From the NCBI RefSeq assembly GCF_900167015.1, contig NZ_FUXX01000018.1, forward strand, positions 1 to 48,219: 48,219 nt of DNA, written 5' to 3'. The notes beneath the pieces were generated by a model. It made no database searches, had not been told where the DNA came from, and saw only the letters and a list, made by a program, of their open reading frames with translations. Numbering within the stretch: position 1 is the first letter of the stretch; each line of letters opens with the position of its first letter. This document shows, one piece after another, positions 42,321 to 48,219 of the stretch. Origin of the DNA: Succinivibrio dextrinosolvens DSM 3072 (GTDB taxonomy: Bacteria; Pseudomonadota; Gammaproteobacteria; Enterobacterales; Succinivibrionaceae). The position numbers and the translations under genes are program-made.

Positions 42321-43316
42321 ATGATCATAACTAAGACTCCATTTAGAATGAGTTTTTTTGGTGGAGGTACAGATTTAGAATCTTTTTTCCGTAAACATGG
42401 GGGGGCAGTTCTATCAACAACATTTGATAAATATTGTTATGTGACAGTCAGACATCTTCCCCCATTTTTTGAATGGTCTTCCCATTTGACATATTCCTCT
42501 CAGGAGTATATTTCAGATATCTGTGATATTAAACATCCTGCTATTCGTAATGCTATGAAGATGCTTGATATGCGAGATATAAGACTTTTGTATGAAGCTG
42601 ATTTACCAGCCAGATCTGGTCTTGGAACATCGTCTTCCTTTGCCGTTGGAATGCTTAATGCCTTTTATTGTCTGAAAGGAAAGTATGTAGATAAAAAGCA
42701 GTTGGCTGATGATGCTATACATCTTGAAAGAGAATTATGTAATGAGTCAGGCGGCTGGCAAGATCAGATAGCGGCTTCTTTTGGTGGATTGAACAGAATT
42801 GATTTTAATCAAGATGGAAGTTATTGTGTAAAGCCAATTATTATTCATCCTAAAAGAAAGTGTTTATTAAACGAAAACTTAATGCTATTCTTTACTGGTT
42901 TTACTAGGTTCAGCTCTGATGTTCAAAAAGAAAACTCTGATGATTTCAAAAAGAAAGAAGAACAATTGCAAGACATCTATTCTCTTGTAACCGAGGCGGA
43001 AAAAATATTGGAAAATGAATCTTCAGATCTAGATGATTTTGGAAAACTTCTTGATAGGACCTGGAATCTAAAAAGACAAACTGGTAAAGCTATCTCTACA
43101 AACAGTATAGATGCTCTTTATGAAAAAGGTATGAACGCAGGTGCTTTAGGTGGAAAATTACTGGGAGCTGGTGGCGGAGGGTTCTTGCTTTTTTATGTTC
43201 CTTCTGCTCGTAGACAATGTGTAAAAGAAGCTATGAAGGATCTGTTGTATGTTCCTTTTAATTTTGAGGATAACGGCACTCAGGTTATTCACTTTACTCC
43301 AGAATCATATGAATAA
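42321..43316 (+). CDS. hddA: D-glycero-alpha-D-manno-heptose 7-phosphate kinase (HddA)
   Basis: HddA phosphorylates heptose-7-phosphate at C1 with the alpha configuration, which commits the sugar to GDP-heptose and not to ADP-heptose. The 331-residue GHMP kinase has TPFRMSFFGGGTDLESFF at the N terminus, the ATP loop LPARSGLGTSSSFAVGML at about residues 93-110, and GGKLLGAGGGGFLLFY near residue 280. It starts 2 bp after the gmhA stop, so translation is probably coupled. With the fusion gene and gmhA it completes GDP-D-glycero-alpha-D-manno-heptose synthesis. Confidence 0.93.
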   Translation: MIITKTPFRMSFFGGGTDLESFFRKHGGAVLSTTFDKYCYVTVRHLPPFFEWSSHLTYSSQEYISDICDIKHPAIRNAMKMLDMRDIRLLYEADLPARSGLGTSSSFAVGMLNAFYCLKGKYVDKKQLADDAIHLERELCNESGGWQDQIAASFGGLNRIDFNQDGSYCVKPIIIHPKRKCLLNENLMLFFTGFTRFSSDVQKENSDDFKKKEEQLQDIYSLVTEAEKILENESSDLDDFGKLLDRTWNLKRQTGKAISTNSIDALYEKGMNAGALGGKLLGAGGGGFLLFYVPSARRQCVKEAMKDLLYVPFNFEDNGTQVIHFTPESYE

Positions 43317-43330
43317 GGAAGAATTGATAA

Positions 43331-44194
43331 GTGCGAGTTGCAATTGTTGGTAGTTCTGGATATATATCTAAATATTTGATTAAAAGATTTTCTGAATTAG
43401 GAGAAAGTGTTTCTCTAATTAAGATTGGAAGATCAAATGATGCTGATCATTTTCTGGATTTAAATAAGTCTGATGATTTTTGCTTCAGTGTATTAAATGA
43501 TGTTGACTATATTATATTCACTGCAGCAATTTCTGGTCCGGATCAATGTGCAAAAGAATTTGATTCATGTTGGAATGTCAATGTAACAGGAACATGTTTC
43601 TTTATTAGAGAGGCATTAAAAAGAAACTGTAAGGTTCTATTTTTTTCTTCTGATGCCGTTTTTGGAAATAATCCCAAAACTGTTTTTGATGAGTTCTCTG
43701 AAACAAAAGCTTCAACTCCTTATGGTAAAATGAAAAAGACTGTTGAGGATGCGTTTTCAGATAATAACAATTTTAAGTGTATCAGATTCTCTTATGTAGT
43801 ATCAGCAAAAGATAAGTTTACATCGTATTGTCTTTCCTGTATAAAACAGTCAAAACAAGCTGAAATTTTTCACCCCTTCTATAGAAGTTCTATTACAATT
43901 TCTGACGTTGTAAGCTCTGTTTTTTATTTGCTGTCAAACTGGTCGGAATATGAGGCTCCTTTTTTGAATGTTGCTGGAGATGAGCTTATAAGTAGGGTAA
44001 GAATTGCAGATGAGCTCAATAGAATTTTTAACGGTATTCTAGATTATAAAATATCTATACCAAGTGAGGCATTTTTTAAGAATAGACCTCAAATAACTCA
44101 GATGAGAAGTTTATATCTTAAAAAGAACAGAATTTTAGATGATATCTCATTTTCACAAAAGTTTTTTAAAGAATTGGAGAATATTAAGTTATGA
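43331..44194 (+). CDS. RmlD-like SDR reductase, candidate GDP-6-deoxyheptose reductase
   Basis: This 287-residue extended-SDR protein begins with GTG at 43331 behind an AAGGAAG site. Motifs are VAIVGSSGYISKYL (nucleotide binding), YIIFTAAISGPDQC, VLFFSSDAVFG (catalytic Ser) and STPYGKMKKTVED with Tyr-x-x-x-Lys. It resembles RmlD-type 4-ketoreductases. It overlaps the following GDP-sugar 4,6-dehydratase by four bases (ATGA), so a natural role is reduction of the 4-keto intermediate that enzyme makes, as DmhB does after DmhA in Yersinia. RmlD activity on dTDP-4-keto-rhamnose cannot be excluded, since no other rmlD is visible. Confidence 0.78.
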   Translation: MRVAIVGSSGYISKYLIKRFSELGESVSLIKIGRSNDADHFLDLNKSDDFCFSVLNDVDYIIFTAAISGPDQCAKEFDSCWNVNVTGTCFFIREALKRNCKVLFFSSDAVFGNNPKTVFDEFSETKASTPYGKMKKTVEDAFSDNNNFKCIRFSYVVSAKDKFTSYCLSCIKQSKQAEIFHPFYRSSITISDVVSSVFYLLSNWSEYEAPFLNVAGDELISRVRIADELNRIFNGILDYKISIPSEAFFKNRPQITQMRSLYLKKNRILDDISFSQKFFKELENIKL

Positions 44195-45225
44195 CAAAAG
44201 CCCTTATTACCGGTATAACTGGAATGGTTGGCTCCCATTTAGCTGATTTTTTAATTGAGAACACAGATTGGGATATTTATGGAGTTTGTCGTTGGAGAAG
44301 TCCAACTGATAATGTTAGCCATTTACTTGATAGAGCAAACAGAAAAGATAGAATCTTTTTCAGATATGCTAATCTTAATGATCAGGTTAGCCTGATAAGT
44401 GTTGTAAATGAAATTAAACCAGATTATATCTTTCATTTAGCTGCTCAGTCCTATCCTCAGACAAGTTTTACTGCACCAATTGATACCTTAAATACAAATA
44501 TTTTGGGCACATGTAGACTTCTTGAAGCTTTGAGATTAGCAATGCATACAGATACTTCTTATAAGCCTGTAATTCATGTGTGCGCTTCTTCAGAGGTTTT
44601 TGGTCGTATTCCAGCAGATAAAAAGCCAGAAACAGGAATTCATGAAGAATGCCCATTTCATCCTGCAAGCCCATATGCTATTAGTAAGACTGGAACAGAT
44701 TTGCTTGGAAGATATTATGCTGAAGCTTATGGTATGACAGTAATGACAACAAGAATGTTTACTCATACTGGTCCTAGAAGAGGAGACGTTTTCCATGAGT
44801 CAACATTTGCAAAACAGATTGCGATGATTGAAGCTGGTATGATTGAACCAAAAGTAATGGTCGGTAATTTAAAGAGTCTTAGAACATACGCTGATGTTCG
44901 TGATGCAGTAAGAGCTTATTACATGTTAGTTACCATAAATCCTATTGCAGGTGAATACTACAATATAGGAGGTTCTTATACTTGTGAAGTTGGAGATACT
45001 CTAAACACTTTAATTAGTTACAGTACAATGAAAGATAAGATTCAGATTGTTACTGATCCTGAACGATTAAGACCAATTGATGCTGACTTACAGGTTCCTG
45101 ATTGTAGAAAATTTAAGGCTCATACTGGTTGGGAACCATCAATTCCTTTTGAAAAGACAATGCATGATTTACTCGATTATTGGAGAGCAAGAGTAAATAA
45201 AGGTGAAGTATTTTTAACAAGATAG
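44191..45225 (+). CDS. GDP-sugar 4,6-dehydratase (Gmd/DmhA-like)
   Basis: This 344-residue extended-SDR protein of the GDP-mannose 4,6-dehydratase type has KALITGITGMVGSHLADFL, FHLAAQSYPQTSFTAP, VCASSEVFGRIP with the Ser-Ser-Glu catalytic group, and PYAISKTGTDLLGRYYAEAYG with Tyr-x-x-x-Lys. GDP binding fits RTYADVRDAVRAYY. Because it sits directly after a complete GDP-heptose pathway, its substrate is probably GDP-D-glycero-D-manno-heptose (as for DmhA), which gives GDP-6-deoxy-4-keto-heptose. GDP-mannose remains possible. It is coupled by a four-base overlap to the reductase before it. Confidence 0.85.
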   Translation: MTKALITGITGMVGSHLADFLIENTDWDIYGVCRWRSPTDNVSHLLDRANRKDRIFFRYANLNDQVSLISVVNEIKPDYIFHLAAQSYPQTSFTAPIDTLNTNILGTCRLLEALRLAMHTDTSYKPVIHVCASSEVFGRIPADKKPETGIHEECPFHPASPYAISKTGTDLLGRYYAEAYGMTVMTTRMFTHTGPRRGDVFHESTFAKQIAMIEAGMIEPKVMVGNLKSLRTYADVRDAVRAYYMLVTINPIAGEYYNIGGSYTCEVGDTLNTLISYSTMKDKIQIVTDPERLRPIDADLQVPDCRKFKAHTGWEPSIPFEKTMHDLLDYWRARVNKGEVFLTR

Positions 45226-45257
45226 TTTATTTTTATTTAATTGCTTGGAGATTTTTT

Positions 45258-46019
45258 ATGCCTTTAAATCGTATAAGGTTCATGAATACTTTTATCGATA
45301 ATGTAACTGAGTCTGAAGCTATTGACCATATTGAGAGCTGTATAAAAAACAGAAAAATTGGGCATGTCATAACACCTAATGTAGACCAAATTGTTAGAAT
45401 CGAAAAAGATCCTTATTTTAAGGAGATTTGTGATAATGCGGAACTTCTTTTGGTTGATGGGCACCCTTTAATGTGGATCGCTAAATGGTATAAAACACCT
45501 TTTAAAGAAAAAATTTGTGGCTCAGATCTTGTTCCTCATTTATGTGACGTTGCATCAAAGAAAGGGTATAAAATTTTTTTATTAGGCGCTGCAGAGGGGG
45601 TTGCACAGAAAGCTGCATCTAATCTCGAATGTTTGTTTCCTGGAATAAATGTTGTTGGAGTTTATTCTCCACCTTATGGATTTGAACATAATAAAGATGA
45701 AATTAACAGAATTAATGTCATGTTGAAAGACTCTAAAGCAGATCTTCTTTTTGTTGGTATGGGGGTTCCTAAACAAGACGTATTCATATATGAGAACAAA
45801 GAAAAATATCAAATACCTATGTCATTTTCAATTGGGGCAACAATTGATTTTATTGCAGGAGTTCAAAAAAGAGCTCCACGTTGGATGTCTAATGCAGGAT
45901 TTGAATGGTTATATCGACTGTTATGTGATCCAAAGAGAATGTTCAAACGTTATATTTTAGATGATGTATCAATATTTAAATTAGCTTGGAATTATAGAAG
46001 AAAGTGTAAGAATGGCTGA
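45258..46019 (+). CDS. WecG/TagA/CpsF-family glycosyltransferase (GT26)
   Basis: This 253-residue protein has the GT26 signatures: VITPNVDQIVRIEKDPYFKEICDNAELLLVDGHPLMW at about residues 37-73 with the conserved Asn-x-Asp and Asp-Gly, IFLLGAAEGVAQKAA, LLFVGMGVPKQDVFI, and the closing basic segment QKRAPRWMSNAGFEWLYRL with DPKRMFKRY. These enzymes add the second sugar, often N-acetylmannosamine or its uronic acid, to undecaprenyl-diphosphate GlcNAc. That would imply a WecA-type initiating enzyme elsewhere. A GGAG site precedes the ATG. It is the last gene of the heptose-led operon. Confidence 0.9.
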   Translation: MPLNRIRFMNTFIDNVTESEAIDHIESCIKNRKIGHVITPNVDQIVRIEKDPYFKEICDNAELLLVDGHPLMWIAKWYKTPFKEKICGSDLVPHLCDVASKKGYKIFLLGAAEGVAQKAASNLECLFPGINVVGVYSPPYGFEHNKDEINRINVMLKDSKADLLFVGMGVPKQDVFIYENKEKYQIPMSFSIGATIDFIAGVQKRAPRWMSNAGFEWLYRLLCDPKRMFKRYILDDVSIFKLAWNYRRKCKNG

Positions 46020-46592
46020 GTTTGAATTTATTGTGCTAAGTCTTTTTTAATCAAATCTTAAAGTTATTTCTATCTAGATTAACAATAGATATTTTATATC
46101 AAGGAAGTATCATTTTACAAGAGGATATTAACAGGATGTGAGCTTCTTTTTATATGGTTTTGATCTCAGTATATATCTTATGATTAACAATGATTGCTAA
46201 TTATAATCTCTGAAGTGCGTTTCTGAGAATTCTCCGATACTCGTTACTATAGTATTCCCGAAAAAACGCACAAATGAGAATCTTTTGCTTCTACTAGATT
46301 ACACAGCAAACCTTTATATCTAAAAATCAATTTATTTAGTCTAAAATATGCTTGCTATACTTACGTAATTTATTATGTCTTGTAGAAAAAAATCAACAGA
46401 GGTGCTTCTCCCTCATTTCGGTTAGCAAAAAAAAATGGTCTCTTTTTATGGGCTAAACAAATTCAAAAATATTCACAGATACTTACAATAATACTTATAA
46501 AATTACTTTAGGAAATTTTTGTTAAAAAAAAGACTAATGATTTAAAGTGATAAAGAACTATAAAATTAACTATAAGATTTTGGAGTTATTTT
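46020..46592. other. 573-bp gap without a gene
   Basis: No open frame of any use is present. The only structure is a nested inverted repeat at 46215-46271. The rest is AT-rich and may hold the promoter of the epimerase gene at 46593. No ops/JUMPstart element (GGCGGTAG) is visible here. Confidence 0.55.
46215..46271. repeat. 57-bp imperfect hairpin in the intergenic gap
   Basis: The outer arms GTGCGTTT (46215-46222) and AAACGCAC (46264-46271) are perfect. Inside, a second pairing (ATACT with AGTAT) gives a nested cruciform-like stem. The size and layout are those of a small intergenic element such as a palindromic repeat unit, a MITE remnant or a structured leader. No second copy was found in this window. 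Confidence 0.45.
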
Positions 46593-47657
46593 ATGAAATC
46601 TAAAGTAGATTTAAACAATAAAACTATATTAGTTACAGGTTCTCCTGGTTTTATTGGTGCCAATCTTGTAATTAGACTGTTAAGAGTAATGAATAATGGA
46701 AGAGTAATAAGTTTAGATTCAATGAACGATTATTATGATTCAAGCCTTAAAGAGTATCGACTTTCGTTAATTGAAGAAGAGGCGAAATTATCTCCGGTTG
46801 AGCACATTTTTGTTAAGGGCAATATTGCAAATAAAAATCTTATTACTAAAATCTTTAAAGATTATAATCCATCTGTTGTTGTTAATTTGGCCGCACAAGC
46901 TGGAGTTCGTTACAGTATTGAGAATCCAGATGTTTATATTGAAAGTAATTTGGTTGGTTTTTTCAATATTTTGGAAGCGTGCAGGCATAATTCTGTTGAG
47001 CACTTTATTTTCGCAAGTTCATCTTCTGTATATGGAGGAAATAAAAAAGTCCCTTTCAGCACAGATGATAAGGTTGATAATCCTGTGTCTCTTTATGCTG
47101 CTACTAAAAAAAGTAACGAATTATTAGCATATAGTTATTCTAAACTTTATAACATTCCTACTACAGGGTTAAGATTTTTTACAGTATATGGTCCTGCTGG
47201 AAGACCTGATATGTTCTATTATTCATCTGCACTAAAATTTGTAAATGGTGAGACTATTAAGATTTTTAACAATGGAAATTGTATGCGCGATTTTACCTAT
47301 ATTGATGATATAGTTGAGGGAGTTTATAGAGTGATGAAGGGGGCACCTGGAAAATCCTTAGGTGAGGATGGATTACCTATTCCTCCTTATTCAATTTATA
47401 ACATAGGAGGAGGTTCACCTGAGAATTTACTTGTTTATATTGGTGTATTGCAAGAGGAACTTGTTAAATCAGGGATTTTGCCTAATAATTACGATTTTGA
47501 AAAACATAAGGAATATGTTGGTATGCAACCAGGAGATGTCCCTATTACATATGCCGATTCAAAAGGACTTGAAGATGATTATGATTTTATACCTAAAATT
47601 GGAATAAGAGAAGGTCTTAGAAATTTCTGTATTTGGTACAAGAAATACTATTCGTAG
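46593..47657 (+). CDS. UDP-glucuronate 4-epimerase-like SDR
   Basis: This 354-residue extended-SDR protein has ILVTGSPGFIGANLVIRLL (GxxGxxG), SMNDYYDSSLKEYRL, NLAAQAGVRYSIENPDVYIESN, FASSSSVYGGNKKVPFS, LYAATKKSNELLAY (Tyr-x-x-x-Lys) and RFFTVYGPAGRPDMFYY. The AQAGVRYSIENP and GPAGRPDM segments are characteristic of the UDP-glucuronate 4-epimerases (CapI/LpsL type), which make UDP-galacturonate for capsule and lipopolysaccharide. A GGAG site precedes the ATG. It follows a 573-bp gap, so it probably has its own promoter, and is convergent with the transposase at the right edge. Confidence 0.88.
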   Translation: MKSKVDLNNKTILVTGSPGFIGANLVIRLLRVMNNGRVISLDSMNDYYDSSLKEYRLSLIEEEAKLSPVEHIFVKGNIANKNLITKIFKDYNPSVVVNLAAQAGVRYSIENPDVYIESNLVGFFNILEACRHNSVEHFIFASSSSVYGGNKKVPFSTDDKVDNPVSLYAATKKSNELLAYSYSKLYNIPTTGLRFFTVYGPAGRPDMFYYSSALKFVNGETIKIFNNGNCMRDFTYIDDIVEGVYRVMKGAPGKSLGEDGLPIPPYSIYNIGGGSPENLLVYIGVLQEELVKSGILPNNYDFEKHKEYVGMQPGDVPITYADSKGLEDDYDFIPKIGIREGLRNFCIWYKKYYS

Positions 47658-47812
47658 AAACTAATATGTCCAAAAGATTAATAATTCATAGGCTTTGTGC
47701 ATAGTTGAAGTAGTTTAGCTTTTATTATTCACTCGAGTTTCCCAGACAAAAAATTTAAGTAAATCCAGAGCCACTCTTGGATTGATGCTCTTTAAAAACC
47801 TGTATTGATTTA

Positions 47813-48219
47813 TTATCTTGCTTGAGGCAATGGAATTACCTGCTTAAGGAAGTTACAGATTCCGTTAAACCATGAGCCTAAAAGATCGTTTATGATCTGC
47901 TCTGCTTTAACTAGACATCCTTTCTTTAGCAGGCCTGCTTCTTCTAAAATCTTTGGAATAGAAATGAAGTATCTCATTAGAGAATCTATTGCTGCCTGAT
48001 AAGGTATATCCTGTATCTGTTCTTTTGTACATCTGAATAGAGCTCCTAATGAACGTTCATCCTCCTCATACCTTCTCCAGAATTCCATCATGATGAATCT
48101 GATTGATGCAACTGATACAAAGGAGATGAGATTATCGTAGTCACGAGCATAAGTTTCAGACCCAAGTTTAAAGTACTGTTTCTGTGCTCTAAAGCAGGTC
48201 TCTATAAGCCATCTTCTTG
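47813..48219 (-). CDS. C-terminal part of a transposase, cut by the window edge
   Basis: On the minus strand an open frame enters from the right edge and ends at 47813. It encodes at least 135 residues, beginning RRWLIETCFRAQKQYFKL and SETYARDYDNLISFVSV. The first segment resembles the region of DDE (IS4-like) transposases around the catalytic Glu, followed by their helical C-terminal tail. The start and most of the catalytic core lie outside the window, so completeness cannot be judged. It is unlike the transposase at 37054-38466. An ATG at 48091 inside it is not the true start. Confidence 0.72.
   Translation of the reverse strand, partial: RRWLIETCFRAQKQYFKLGSETYARDYDNLISFVSVASIRFIMMEFWRRYEEDERSLGALFRCTKEQIQDIPYQAAIDSLMRYFISIPKILEEAGLLKKGCLVKAEQIINDLLGSWFNGICNFLKQVIPLPQAR

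Noticed and set aside
44468-44796. Minus-strand open frames inside the GDP-sugar dehydratase gene
   Set aside because: They are antisense shadows of a well-supported enzyme gene and have no start signals or recognisable motifs.

Overview
The window most likely comes from the chromosome of an AT-rich, motile, anaerobic or facultative gammaproteobacterium. The best fit is a Succinivibrionaceae-type (Aeromonadales) gut organism, but this is an inference from gene content, not from a marker gene. It rests on three things: a complete six-gene Rnf operon in the order ABCDGE next to nth, a flagellar hook gene with a good sigma-54 promoter, and a lipopolysaccharide or capsule-type glycan locus of Gram-negative character.

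Region 1 (1-10.5 kb) is housekeeping. It holds a small secreted protein, a lipoprotein, an isolated flgE behind a sigma-54 promoter, queC (7-deazaguanine synthesis), rnfABCDGE on the minus strand, and nth divergent from rnfA. Region 2 (10.8-15.4 kb) has a phosphoethanolamine-transferase-like and an LtaS-like membrane sulfatase-fold enzyme on either side of a TatD-family hydrolase, followed by a decayed membrane-gene fragment.

Region 3 (15.7-36 kb) is a very AT-rich plus-strand surface-glycan locus. In order it has a GNAT-ketoisomerase fusion, a Wzy-like polymerase, six glycosyltransferases of families GT2, GT4 and GT8, an RgpF-family protein, a large GT-C-like membrane protein, WecE with an adjacent ATP-grasp ligase, two four-helix EamA/SMR half-transporters with an ArnC/GtrB-like polyprenyl-phosphate glycosyltransferase, an unusual SDR protein, rmlC-rmlB, and a second copy of one of the glycosyltransferases. 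RmlB and WecE should make dTDP-4-amino-4,6-dideoxygalactose. The ATP-grasp enzyme could acylate it with an amino acid. The half-transporters, the GtrB-like enzyme and the GT-C-like protein look like a three-component system that adds a sugar on the periplasmic side.

Region 4 (36.1-40.2 kb) interrupts the glycan locus with defence-like cargo: an Abi-alpha/DUF4393-type gene broken by two in-frame stops, an IS4-family insertion sequence, and a protein that appears to fuse a PD-(D/E)xK nuclease to an SF1 (DUF2075-like) helicase.

Region 5 (40.3-48.2 kb) encodes a GDP-D-glycero-alpha-D-manno-heptose pathway (HddC-GmhB fusion, GmhA, HddA), a GDP-sugar 4,6-dehydratase and an SDR reductase that suggest a GDP-6-deoxyheptose. 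A WecG/TagA/CpsF glycosyltransferase, a UDP-glucuronate 4-epimerase-like protein and a second transposase cut by the window edge follow. No Wzx flippase, ABC exporter, initiating phosphoglycosyltransferase or RmlA is visible, so these must lie outside the window. No tRNA, rRNA or CRISPR array was seen.
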